64,000 nt of DNA from Girardinichthys multiradiatus. Taxonomy: Eukaryota; Chordata; Actinopteri; Cyprinodontiformes; Goodeidae. The translations under genes were made by a program, and so were the position numbers. Positions 51,821 to 64,000 of this stretch are shown here, in pieces (the first letter of the stretch is position 1; each line of letters starts with the position of its first letter). The stretch lies in NCBI RefSeq assembly GCF_021462225.1, contig NC_061801.1:9420125-9484124 (forward strand), in the 5' to 3' direction. The notes under the pieces were generated by a model. It was given only the letters and a program-made list of their open reading frames with translations. It was not told the DNA's origin and did no database searches.

Positions 51821-52018
51821 ATGGTTAGTTGAATTGGTTTCTCTAAATTGCCCTTAGGTGTAAATGGGTGTGTGCGTGGTTGTTTGCCCTGTGTGTTGCC
51901 CTGCGATGGACTGGCGACCTGTCCAGGCTGTACGCCGCCTCTCGCCCGTAGACCGCTAGAGACCAGCTCCCCCACGACCCTGTATGGTAAAACCAGATAT
52001 AGAAAATGGATGGATGGA
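51821..52018 (+). mobile_element. 5'-truncated SINE (3' part, GGAT tail)
   Basis: It starts within the central body (TCTCTAAATTGCCCTTAGGT), passes GGACTGGCGACCTGTCCAGG and CTCTCGCCCGTAGACCGC, and ends in ATGGATGGATGG rather than the TGAC tail, so it may be a different subfamily. Confidence 0.7.
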
Positions 52019-53559
52019 TTTCATTTCGATTTGTATTCACTTATGTCCTCACTCCATGGTTAAGCTCCATGTTTCTTGCTCACAGAAGCATTGGCCAGGT
52101 GAAAGGTGCCACAGAGACACACATATTCTCATTTCCTTTTCATTTCCCTTTCACAACACCTCCTGTGCTTAGCTTCCCCTAATCACCTCCTCCCTCTGTC
52201 AGCACTGACAGGATCATTTCACCAGAGGCACAAAGTCCTGCTATTAACTGCAAACCTATGGCCCTCTCAGAACAGAGCCTAAATAGGTGTTTGTGAACAA
52301 CATTTATTTGGATGTGGGATGAAACCAACTTCTCAAATCTTGTGTATTTTAGGTTCAGACAGGAGTATAAAAGTTAATGACAGAATAAAAAGTACTGTAA
52401 ACCTGACCAGGGCATCAGTTTTCATTTCAACTGAGCCACAAGTGGAAATGAGATTGAAATATTAAGCTTGGTAAGACACAGCAGATGGACATGCGTTGGC
52501 AAAGAACAGTAATACAACAAGCAGTTTTATAAGCAAAATTGCCCTGAAATAGACAATGTGATAGGGTTAGTGGGTTAACAGGGAGAACAGATGGTCTCAG
52601 AGGCTTGGTGATATACATAGGAGTTTATCATCCACATTCACTCTCCCCCGTTTCAGGTTCACTGCATGGTGAAAAGGAACAAGTTTGTTCTGCCCAACAG
52701 AAACAAACACAGGCTAGACAGTCCCTTGTTTGGTCGTGAATCACAAGAGCGCAATGTGCTTCTTGCTTCCCGCTGTCATCCCGGCTGAAAAGCACGTACA
52801 GTGGCCAAACGAGAGGCTGATAAGCTACAATGCCAGACTGTGACAGCTGACAGGCGGCTTTATTAGGTGGTTGTCTGAGCCAAAGAAAATGGAAAAATGC
52901 GACAAATTCAACCTTTTGTCAAATCGGTCTATGGGGACGTTTGGATAACGAGTGCTGTTCTCACAAGCGAGTTCATATATAACCTCTGCTGTGACTACAG
53001 CATGTGAAACTAATACAAGCTGCTCTTACAGCAGTAGTTTTGTATTCTTATTAGTTTCTAGTCAAGGTCTATGTTGTAATTCTTTATCGATACCATAGAC
53101 ATTTATGTCTTTGGTACATCTCTGGGAGTAACTTGCTGCAAACTCAGGAGCTCTAAAACCAATCTCCATTTCAGTAAAGTGGAAAACATTTGGAGAGGGA
53201 TTTAGAGCAGGTAGGATTTTGACTTCTTATAACTTGTAAAATAAAATAAAAAGTTTCACTTCAGAAGATTTGAGCTGCCCTTTTAGGGTGTAGTGCAATA
53301 GTGAAACTCTCAACAGACTATGTTACTTTTACAGAAGCCGTGTCCAACTGTACAAAGATTAGCCTAGCAAGAAAAAGAGCCAGCCCGTGGTGCAAGCAAA
53401 CTAAGCTGCTGATTAGAGCATCCAAGCCAGCAGGAGACATCCCTACAGCACCCGATTTCTCCTCCTGCAGCTTGTGTGTTCACTGATGTCATGTTTCATG
53501 CACAACAAAACTGTTCTCCTTCTAGACCCTGAGTAAGAATGTACCAGGCACCACTGTGT

Positions 53560-54430
53560 TCACGGTTGTCACAACCTGAAACATCATATTCCAGTTGTCC
53601 TAGAATGGCAAGCTCACCCAGACATGGTCGTCCACCTAAACTGACAGGTCGGGCGAGGAACGGAATAATCAGAGAAGCAGCAAAGGAGCTCTGGTAACTC
53701 TGGATGAGATGCAGAGATCCATAGCTCAGGTGGGAGAATGTGTCCTCTAATGGATTCCATAAACCTGACCTTTATGAAAGAGTACCAAGAGGAAGGCCAT
53801 TGTTGAAAGAAAGCCAAGAAGTCCAGTTTGTACTTTCTCACAAGCCATGCAGGGAATATATAAAACCTAGTAAACCAGCTTCTCTGGTCATGGCTGAATG
53901 GAAGATGGATGGAGCTAAATACAGGGTAATCCTGGAAGGGGAATTTACTGCAAAAACCTGAGACTGGATTCCTTTCCAGAATGATAACACTGAACATACA
54001 GCCAGAGCTACAATGAAGTGGTTTAGAACAATATATATTAATTGCCCAGTCAAAGTCCAGACCTAAATCCAATAAAGAATCTGAGGCAGAACTTGAAAAC
54101 TGATGTTCACAGATGCTCACCATCCAATCTGACTAAGCTTGGCCTATTTTGCAAAAATGAGTTTGAATATCCAGCTATCAAAGTTATAGTTAGAAACCAT
54201 AAAATTACTGCAATTACCGCTGTAAAAACAGCTGTAACTGCGGTGAAAGGCAGTTCTACAAAGTATTGGCTCAGGAGGACTGAATAAAAACACACCTGCC
54301 AGATTTTTAATTGGGAGAAATGTAAACACAACACATTGTCTTCCTTTAACTTCCCAATTTGACATTACTTTATGTTGGTCTATCACATCAAATCATACTA
54401 AAATACAATAAAGGTTGTGGCTATAACAAC
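53560..54430 (+). pseudogene. Tc1-like transposon remnant
   Basis: GGCAAGCTCACCCAGACATG with CACCTAAACTGACAGGTCGG corresponds to the N-terminal region. CCAGTCAAAGTCCAGACCTA followed by AATCCAATAAAGAATCTGAG corresponds to the conserved SPDLNPIENL block, with substitutions. Stop codons are frequent. Confidence 0.65.
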
Positions 54431-55739
54431 AAAATGGGGAGCGTTTAAAGAGGTATAAAACCTTTAGTATGGCTCAACACTGGGCACCACTGCTTATCGT
54501 TTCTTAGCTATCATCATCATCATGTTTGATCCTATTGTACTTGCAGTAGGTCACATACTTCTATACTGTAGCTTATACTATTCATGAAAGCTTCTATTTA
54601 TAACATTGTGTCTGTAAGGGCGGATATTGAGTCAACTGGTTTTGCAGTAAATCTGACAAACTCACATACAGTACGTACATGTGGTAAGAATCTGCACTTG
54701 AACATCAGCTGCAAGGTCCAATTTCCACTTTGCTCACATCTTCTCCTGTGTGTGATACTCAGCACATAGCTGACACATATCCATCCCAGCTGGATGGAAG
54801 AACGCTGTAAACCAAGTAGGCGTTTGTCTGCAGATGTGGAGCGGCTGCGTGACACACACCAAAGAAAAACCAAACAGAAGCGGAAGGAGGAGATATCTGA
54901 GAGTGAAACCTGTTTAGTTCTTAGCTGCTTTTCCTGGCAAGCCGAGATACACACACACCGGACCTCACTTTACACAACCACCGGGTCCACATCCTGCCTT
55001 TTATATGCACATGCAGAGGCAAACACTGCGCCGTCAGCGGCGTAGCCCGGCCCCAGGTTGTGCCTGGCCCACAGCTGAACCTCTGACGTAGCAGAAAGAG
55101 AGACAGTGATTCGGGAGGAAGAAGGAAGCCGCTTTGCCACTGGAAAAATCGGTATGCCCTCAGCTGAGTGAGTGTGCACATGTAGGAGTGTTAGAACTGG
55201 CTCTGAGCCAAAGCCCTGAGCTCAGCATTCTGTAATGTACTTCCTTTCTCACTGTCTGCTCTTCAAAGCTTGCATAATAAAGCTATGCACTTCTCATAGC
55301 AACCAGAGTTAACTCCTTCCCCCCCACTGCAGCCTGACACCAAACTGGATGTCAAAGTGTGGAGAAACTGTACCATCCCAGCCTCCTTCCTGCTTAATAT
55401 CTCCTTGTTTAACCTGATCATGAAGTAAAAGAGTAGGTGTCTTTCACAAACTGCCTCTCTATGGCTTTCTCATGTCAGGATAAAACTTTCCAGAGTAGAT
55501 ATGGCTTATACCTCTTACCATGTATTCACACGCTGTTACATTTTGTACACTGGCTTATATTAGAAAGGACTTGTTCGAAGAACAATTTAGTAGATATCTG
55601 AAATAAAACACCATCTATCCTATACTGAAAAGAGGCTAAAGGTTTTCCAACAATCTTGTCAAAGTATAAAAATAGAAACATATAAACATAACAGGTTGAT
55701 CAGCATTCACAGCCTTCTTTTACAATATTTGAAGCCCCT

Positions 55740-56170
55740 CAGGCAGCCTCAACTCTTTTTTGATGAGTGTACAAACTTGGACACAAGTTTTTTTGCTTTT
55801 TTCTCCCATTCCTTTCAGAAGATCTCTTCTTGCTTTGCCTGGTGGTGTGGGAAGCTTCAGTAGACAGTCATGTTTATGTCTTTCAAGAGATGCTTCTAAA
55901 GCCGTTCCTTTGTTTTCTTGTCTGTGCGTTTTGGGTCACTGTCACGTTGGAAGATGAATAGTCTCCTTACTCAGAGGTCCAGATTCCTTTGGAGAAGGTT
56001 TTCTATTAGAATCTCGCTATATTTGGCTTTTTCCTCTTATTCTCCATGCAGACTAATCAATCAGTTCCTGTCGCAGAAACCATCCCCATAGCATCATGCT
56101 GCCACCCTCGTACTTCACAGTACGGATGATTTAAGCCAGCCTCCACTTTTTTTCACTGCAGTCCCACCAG
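55740..56170 (-). pseudogene. Tc1-like transposon remnant
   Basis: TGGGTCACTGTCACGTTGGA and CCATAGCATCATGCTGCCAC are antisense transposase words, preceded by GCTTTTTTCTCCCATTCCTT. Only short frames remain. Confidence 0.55.
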
Positions 56171-56374
56171 TCCCAGTGTGGGTTAGGGATATCTAATTAG
56201 ATTCACGAACGGATAGCAAAGGGTTAGAGGTTTCTAACCTTTCAAAACTGAGATATTTTGGGAATACAAATGTGAGAACTGAGTTTTAACCCTAAGTACT
56301 TTTGCTAAAAAAAATATCATTACTGATAGAAAAAACTATGTAAGGTATACTTTGAAGTGTTCTAAAACATTGGC

Positions 56375-56732
56375 CAGTCAGTCAGTCATTTTCTACCGCT
56401 TATTCCATAGTGGGTCACGGGAGAGCTGGTGCCTATCTCCAGCAGTCTATGGGCAAGAGGCAGGGTACACCCTGGACAGGTTGCCAGTCCATCGCAGGGC
56501 AACACACATACAACCATACACACACTCATTCATACACCTAAGGGCAATTTAGAGTTACCAATTAACCTAACAGGCATGTTTTTGGACTGTGGGAGGAAGC
56601 CGGAGTACCCAGTGAGAACCCACGCATGCACAGGGAGAACATGCAAACTCCATGCAGAAAGACCCCAGGCTGGGAATTGAACCCAGGACCTTCTTGCTGC
56701 AAGGCAACAGTGCTACCAACTGCGCCACCGTG
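56375..56732 (-). mobile_element. Full-length tRNA-derived SINE, minus strand
   Basis: The 358-bp copy runs from CAGTCAGTCAGTCATTTTCT (tail, minus strand) to the tRNA-like head CCACCGTG. Box B is present as GGTTCAATTCCC on the minus strand. A 7-bp direct repeat CATTGGC lies at 56368-56374 and 56733-56739. Confidence 0.85.
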
Positions 56733-57459
56733 CATTGGCATCATTGTGAATTATGTTTTACAAGTATAAAAACTAAACCACAGAAATTACTGGAATGACT
56801 TTAGTTCAGTCAATTTCACTGTATGAGGTCTGGTTGTCATTGTTTTTTAACAAGAAAAAAAACATGTTTTGCTAACATCTTGCTGCAGGATTGTTTACTG
56901 CTTACATGGATTACACAAGCATACGGAGACTGTTCAGTAACACCTGGTTGTTTAAGGTGTACCCCAATTCTGCAGTGGAATATTTCTTGAATTATGTGCA
57001 AAGGGACAGGGAATTAGGCCTGTGGAGAGTACAAGGATCTAAGACTGAATGCCAAATAAATTGTGTTGAGGGGCAAAAAAAATCCAGATGTCAACAGGTG
57101 TTAATAAGAATTTATCCAGCGTTAAATGGGATCCATGCAAGGGTTGATTGACATTAACACCCGCCAAATGTCAGTGAATTTTAGAAGTGGCCGGTAACAG
57201 CCACCCCGACTAGCCACTTTGGCAGATAGAATTATCTATACAGTTTTTAGTTGTAGTTTTCTCAAATGGGATCTGAAATAATAAGCAAATTGAAATGTGA
57301 AGCGGTGGGGGCGGTAATGTGGCGGCACATTCAAGGTGTCAGAAAACCCGGAGAGCAGAAAAAAAGAAAACCTGACATGAAATGAAGAAGGGGAGACAAC
57401 AAAAAAGAAAAGGCCGTTTAAAGAAAGTGGAAGACAGCATGTCGAGAATGGTGAAAAGA

Positions 57460-57717
57460 TGAAGGGGATCTCTTTTGTAGTCGGAACGAACAATTTCGAA
57501 GTCGAAATGATAAAGGACCATAAAATGTCCATTGGTCATAAAGGATGTATGGTGACAAAACGGGCGAAAATGGCCAGTTCTTTATCAGACAGCGTGGCAG
57601 TGAAGTCCCTGGCCCTTATAAGTTGGCTGAGTTTGAGAAGATGGGAATGCTGGTTCGCAACGCACATGCTATAGGGAAGAAAGGCCGGCCATTCACAGAC
57701 TATGTGTGGAAGTGCAA
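57460..57717 (+). pseudogene. Possible hAT-type/zinc-finger coding fragment with a splice-donor-like end
   Basis: A plus-strand frame from about 57614 reads YKLAEFEKMGMLVRNAHAIG and KKGRPFTDYVWKC, ending CAA before GTAAGTATT, which fits a splice donor. A neighbouring frame upstream reads KRAKMASSLSDSVAVKSL, so a frameshift separates the two. The words resemble fish zinc-finger/hAT-derived proteins, from memory only. It is probably a broken fragment. Confidence 0.3.
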
Positions 57718-60700
57718 GTAAGTATTAACATTGGTGTATTATTAAACGATTACTGTGTTTGTTGATTAAAGTTTTTGAGGAAGCTACGTTAGTCACATTT
57801 TCATATAAAAAGGAGCTATACACAGAACCTTATCAGAGCTGAATACTTGATAATGACCTGGAGTGGTAAACATTTTATGTAGTCTTGATATGATTGTGTA
57901 AAAGGGTCATTTACAATTATAAATTTTGTAAATCTAGTTCAAGTAAACTTTAGCACACTATAGTCAACTTTAATCATATTAAATATAAATTCCCAACAAC
58001 AGAATTGTGGCTGAGTGGCTAGTAACTTTGGAAAACCACTACCCACAGTGGCTGGTGAGCAAAGGAGTTAAGGTCAAGCCCTTGATCCATGTACAGCTTT
58101 TAATAAAAACCATTTTGTACGGAATCTGTAAAACTGCTAAAAGAAAAGCCATGTCCACAAACTACCCTATTTAGCTCCTGCTTGAGCTTTCTAACAGGTT
58201 AACCAGGTTTAGCCTTGGTTTAGCAATTATATAAATTAAAGTAAAGAAAATAAAATCTTTTGCAAATAATGTTTAAGAATGTTTCAAACAATTAAAGCTT
58301 CCTTCAATCCTTTGCCATTTTTCCATTTGCATTTCTATGACATCCTAAAACATGGTAGAGATCAGTATTTAGGTGCCATCTACACAGTAACGGTGTTATG
58401 TGAATAAGTAAAAACTTTCTAAAATTAGCCTAAGCACTTGCAAGCCATGGGATTTTATGATGCTCAAAAAAGCTTTTGAAACAGGTTCCAGATGGGAAAG
58501 AAATCACCACTGTGGTGTTGTTGTGTAGATAACCAATGCCAAACCTTTTGAAGACGAAAATGCAACACTGTGTAATGTTTCATTTGATGTATCCTGGACA
58601 TTAGAGCTTGTAGCTCCCTCTGAATAGAAACTGGAAAAATCTGAGTTCTGAGGACAACGAGAAGGCACCATTAGCTTCATACAACGGTTGTAGACCTTCT
58701 TCTTTGTTTCTAGTGTATTTCCATGATAGTGTCAAGTACCACAAACGGACCTGGCATAGTTGCTACTAGTGCTTATAGTTGCTTTTATTTAAAACTGAGT
58801 TTTATGTAATGATGTTTTACAAGAAACTTTAGAAATGACAAATAGAAACATTGTTTTGGGAAAAATGTGTTCATTCTACAGTCATGTTTCACACTGCTGT
58901 TTTTCTGTTTCCTATGTAAACACAAGATGCAACACATACACAGTAACACTTGTCCTGCGTGTTTAACATCTCAATTAAAGTTCTAGCCGAGGTCTCCAAA
59001 GGTGGCTGGGCAGACATATGAGACAGTTTCTCAACCAAGCAGGGCTTTGTGTATTTAAATGTGTACATTGTGTGTTATTGTTTTGGTGAGAATGGGGAAG
59101 CTAATCTCTCTCCCATGGAGATGGAGAACTGCCTCTGGGGCTGGAGGAAGGGGCAGTAAATAACCAATCAATAGTGGTGCTTGACTAATCACAATCAGAC
59201 TGATGCATCTTTCAGGTAAATTGGGACTGATGGAAAACTGAAGTGCATTAGATAATAACTGATAGGAGTGATTCCCACATATTTCTGACCATTGATGGAA
59301 ATAATGTCTTCAGAGATAATGTTGTCATAAGCTTTAAAGGAGCAATAATGTTCTTCTTGTATCCATAATCGATCTCAATCCTGGATGCTATCTGAGACCT
59401 TTAAGAAACCAATCCACAGTTGGCAACTGAAAATACTTTCCCAAAGTGACTGTCAATGTACACTCAATAATATTACAGCCATCTCTGAAGGAAATACAGC
59501 TGATTATTCAGCCTTCCTTGTCATTTAGGAAAAACTATGAACTAGCCCTGAACAGTGAGATTAAAACAATGTTAATTGTTTTTGGCATATTTCTACCAGG
59601 CAGGTGCAGGAAGAGATTATCATGGTTTGATAACCTTGAGTAAAAATACTAGTATCATGTTTTCTATACAAAAACTTAAAACTAAAATATAAAAACCTAA
59701 TCTAATTTCTTTTATTGAAATGATTATCACTGTTGCTAGAATAATAAGAGATGATTACTACATTTAGAATGATGTTATCTATTTTTTCATTTATTGCAAA
59801 AATTCAGAATAAATCTCCACTAAATGAAGCAGTAGATTTCAAGTACTTCTTGCTCAGAAAAGTATACCTTTTTTGCCACGGGTACAACTATTTAAAATTA
59901 GCAGGTAATTATTTGGATATCTGCTTGAGTAACTAGCCTGCACTTGGCTGCTTACCGTGGTGCCACTTGTAGCTTGCCAACTGTATTTTAAAACCACCGT
60001 TACCATAATAGGAGTGATGGGTGGCGCTCCATTAGTTTCCACACCCTGCTTGTGTTATTTGTGTGCAGAAAATTTCCAAGCAACCAAATTTGTCAGTTTT
60101 ATTAGCAAAGGGAAAATATAGTGGCCTCATTTCAGCCAGATGATCAGCAGCAACTGGTGGAGAAGGTGCAGCTCTGTATTACTCTATGTTTAATGCAGCC
60201 GGAGAGAACTCCAGTCATTCTGCACATTCTTTGGCATCTAGGTACAAGCAATTTAAATCGAACAAACTGTACAATGAAATATTTGAGAATTTTTAATGCT
60301 TAACTTTTTAACATCTTGTCATACATTGATACTGGTAACCATGCCCATTTCTACATATAACAACATTAAATACTGACATTTTTGGCCTCCAACTCTGCAA
60401 TGTTAAAAATGTTGGCTTGAAATCATTATTATGCAGTTGTTTTTAGAAAAAAAGAAAGAAACTCAAGCTAACAATTTTTGCTAACTTCTGCCAATTTTAG
60501 CTAACGGCAAATTAGCTGTTCACTGTACACTGGCAGCCAATTCTGAATATGAAAGGCGCATTTTTTATTGTTTGCTTCTTGTTTCACTCTTAATAAAATG
60601 TATCTAAACGTATATTCACTGAGTGGTAAATATATATCTGAGTAGATAGGGGCCAGGGATTACCAAATAGCCAGCTGTGCTTAGGAGCCACAGTCAATAA

Positions 60701-62347
60701 GATGATGAGTTAGGGGTTTGTAAGAAGCTGAAGGATGCACCTTGTTGCAAGTTCAAAATTAGGTCAATGAGGATTTGAGTGAGCTGGGTCAATCTGTGTC
60801 CTTCTTAAGCAGTCAGTCACCTATAGCGCGTTCCTCAGAGTACAGAACTGCTAATCAATGGTCAGCTCAAAGTCTACCTGGCAGCGCTTCTAATGTTGAT
60901 GTAGCCTTTCACCGACAAAAATTATTTTGGGAGACAATTATCACGTCCAATTCCTTCAATCCAATACAGTAACTGCGCTCCAATACTACATGGCTAAAGG
61001 GTTCCTCCAAAACCAAATGGGCAGAATTTCCTCAGCTCTGTCAGAGAAACAAGAAGCCACCTTTACCACACAGTAATATTTAATAAATTAGAACACACAT
61101 TCTAATGAGGCTCGTTTGTCAGATTAAAAGTACTTTTTGAAAATATCCCCAGGCTGCTTTTCAGTGTCCACCTTTCATATTTAGAGTTCTGACATCAGGG
61201 AGCTGTCTTGTTACATTTCTGACTCAGAAAAATCTTATGTCAGGAGAAAATACACCACAGTTGACTCGACTACTTTACAAAATTGCCTAACTGTAGACTA
61301 TATCCCCTTTTCCACTGAACATCCTGTGATTTAAATACTTTGGGGTTTTTTTGGGGGTAAAAGAAATCCTGGGTAACTTGTCTGTTTCCACTGCTCTGAA
61401 ATGCCACAGAAAATGTATTTAAATATACCCTACAACATATGGGGAAGTTGTGAAGAAAACTGCACTACACCTCCAGTCCAGCGGGTGGTGGCAATAAGAA
61501 ACTAAAGGCCAAACAAGCAAAGCCCAACAGTTGTGTTCTCCATAACAAACAAGATGGAGAATGTAAAATTGGCTTTATTGCGACAGGCTATCGCCCAAAC
61601 ACGACATCTCAATCACAAAAGGTACATTTAAACTGAATCTCATATAAAACAGAAAACAACACAGGTTTTAAATATGGTGTGTAAGAGAAAGTCAGAACAC
61701 TGCAAGAAAAGCACATAACCCCGCCCCTCAACAATCCCGAGGTTATCTGAAAGTCCTACCCTCACAGGGCTTGGAAAATCCTGGGTGGTGCTTGTAAGTC
61801 TCCGCAATTGAAAAAGTGGCTTATGAATATTATGGAAATATTATTTAATTGTCTTTAAGCCCGTCTGTCATTTGCTGTGAGTCAAGTGTAATAAGCCTTG
61901 TGTGGTTATGATGAAAGTAGCAGTATTTCTGAACAGAAAAGAACCAGTGAACTCCAAGAATGACTACAAATGAAAACTATTAAAGCACTCAGACAGGCAG
62001 TATTTGATACTGTTACCTTGTAGTTTAACTTGGGAACTAGAAAAGCCGATTTCACTTCAGACTGTAGTGTTTCACAGACACGACATTGCAAGTCAAAGAA
62101 TAAATATTAAGCATAGCTTTAAGAAGTTATTTCATGTTTTTTGTTGGCTTATGTTATAAACTAATAGACTCACATGGGGATTTCTGAAAGTAATGCACAG
62201 CTGAGTGAATCCACTGAAAGGATTATACATGCTCTGATGATATTAAAATATTTAATTTATAATATGCCCAAGGTGCCATAGTACAGCACAATACTGAAGA
62301 TAGATAAGCAACCTTTATGTCATACAAGTAAACAGGTTTTAAATAGT

Positions 62348-62590
62348 ATTAGGGGCATCTGTGGCTCAGTGGGTATAGCAGAATCGCCTTGCAATTGGAA
62401 GGTGGTGGGTTGGATTTCAGCTTTTTCCTGCTCCATGTTCTTGTACCCCTGGGCAAGGCACTTAACCCCAAGTTACCTACGTCTGCGTCTCGATGCATGA
62501 ATGTGTGTGCGTTTGAGTGCAGTTGGGTGAATGTGGCTCTAGTGTAAAACGCTTTGAGTGATCAGTATAACTGGAAAAGCGCTACATATG
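62348..62590 (+). mobile_element. tRNA-derived SINE, second family
   Basis: The head CATCTGTGGCTCAGTGGGTA has a box A-like motif, and GGGTTGGATTTC is a decayed box B. The body matches 44358-44632 (CCCTGGGCAAGGCACTTAAC, GTGAATGTGGCTCTAGTG, AACGCTTTGAGTGATC). The tail is lost. Confidence 0.7.
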
Positions 62591-64000
62591 AAATCAGTTT
62601 TCTTGTTAGAAAACTGGGTGTTACATGTGCTTAAGTACTGGTAAAAAGAGACAATTCCAGATCTTTTACAAAGAGCCCTTGCTCTGCAACAAACAGCAAC
62701 TCTGTACTAAGGCTGATGCACTTTAACTCTGATCTGGACTAATTTCTTAATGTAAACTCCAAGATAAATCCAGTCCCTCCATGGAGGATCGCATACAAAC
62801 TAACCTGAAGCTCTGTGGGATTTTAACATCAGTGTTCCTGTGCTCCGGTGAAAAATAGCAGCCATTCGAGGTTTGAGAACCAGCTTCTAAAGGGTCAGAG
62901 AAGGATTTTCGCCTCACTGTTCCTATTTAAAAGCATTTGTTTGAGTGCTGTCTGTTCCCGTGTGCTCAGTGGAAGTCATTTGTTTAGCCTCTGAGGACCA
63001 TCAGCATGCCAGCCAGAGCTTCTCCTCTCCAAATGCATTTGTTCTCACTCTGGAGATGGAGTCTGTCTCAGCAGAGTTGCTCACAGAGCTGCAACCCCGT
63101 TGCTAATGAGCTCAGGAGTCCCATGAAGATGTGAAATCAAATAAAAGCTTTTAGCATTCACTCACACTCTGATCTGACAGTACTTAACTCTAAATACAGA
63201 TTTCCATGACATAAGCAATGAATATTCTCTGAATCATATGCAGTAGCAGCAAAGAATCAGACTGTACTTAATACTCATCAGCTGACCTCAACTCGCTAAA
63301 ATTAGGATGGCTACAAAAACAAAAATAAGACTACATTCAAACAGAAGGTCTTGATGCTCAATTCCGACTTTTTGATTAAATCTGGTTTTTTGCATGGTTG
63401 TTCACACTGCTATTTAATTACAACTGCCATCAGACTTCACTCTAAGCGGTTTGCGACCCCAAAGCGACCCACATGTGCATAAGGAGAATGTAGACTTCAC
63501 ACGGCAGCACGCTGTTTACCAAAGTATGATGGATGTTGGCATCTCTTTAATGGAGCAGTGGCTGCTACTTCTGTAGAGAAGTCTGTGTGGATACGTAGTC
63601 GGAGCTAGGACAATGACGTAAAAGTCAGATGAAATGCGACATGACTGTTCAGACTGTGGACGCTTTGAAAATTATTGGATATGTATCCCATTTAGTACCG
63701 CATATGGAAGTGGCACAATTCAGATTTTTTTGAAGGTCAAAATATCGGAATTGGGTCGTTCTGATTGTTATGAGTAATGATAAGTCAGATATGGGCAAAA
63801 AATTAGGATTTGGGTGTCATCTGCCTGCTGTGTGAATAAGCCTGAGTTAAGAGCCTATCAAGACCCAAGGGGCAGAACAGGATAAACAAGAAGTGATAAA
63901 AGAAAAATACTACCATAAATGCAATACTCTAAATTATTTAGATCATGACTGTACCCAAAATAACCAGGCCTGAACTGAGTGTGCAAACACTGCTAAAACA

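Overview
The window is vertebrate nuclear DNA, almost certainly from a teleost (ray-finned) fish. It is AT-rich, its exons are small and separated by GT-AG introns, and it is full of typical fish repeats: Tc1-like DNA transposons, tRNA-derived SINEs with TGAC-type tails, a CR1/Rex-like LINE, and a solo LTR. I cannot fix the species. I see no bacterial operon, CRISPR array, rRNA or functional tRNA gene.

One host gene dominates. Thirteen exons on the minus strand, from 50810 down to 23231, join in an unbroken phase chain. They encode about 984 C-terminal residues of a SWIM-type zinc-finger protein of the ZSWIM4/5/6 family. From memory of the family the best fit is zswim5, with zswim6 the main alternative. 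The first coding exon (about 200 residues) is not here, so intron 1 runs off the right edge and exceeds 13 kb. The stop codon at 23231-23233 is followed by a probable 3' UTR toward about 21-22 kb. Two short introns, 75 and 105 nt, are both multiples of three and free of stops.

Positions 1-20.4 kb lie downstream of the gene and hold no host coding sequence that I can support. They contain LTR and LINE pieces (1-1530), a decayed Tc1-like transposon carrying a SINE (1880-3010), a solo LTR inside an old LINE copy (5935-7420), SINE fragments, a second LINE fragment (11455-12050), a GGAT/GGAC satellite (14407-14660), and a young Tc1-like transposon with an intact 334-codon transposase (16406-18015). 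Next to the young transposon is a cluster of nested older repeats (18016-20420).

From 20.4 to 50.8 kb is the gene, with transposon remnants in its introns. The clearest is in intron 5: a second copy of the young transposon, broken by a 5-nt frameshift, lies inside an older 1.6-kb Tc1-like element of another subfamily. From 50.8 to 64 kb is part of intron 1, with SINEs, Tc1 remnants and a possible hAT-type coding fragment.

I did not find a convincing new biological system. The most useful observations are the exon chain, the two stop-free short introns, the possible NAGNAG acceptor beside a G-rich tract, the near-identical pair of transposons with one intact transposase, and the nested insertions that allow relative dating.
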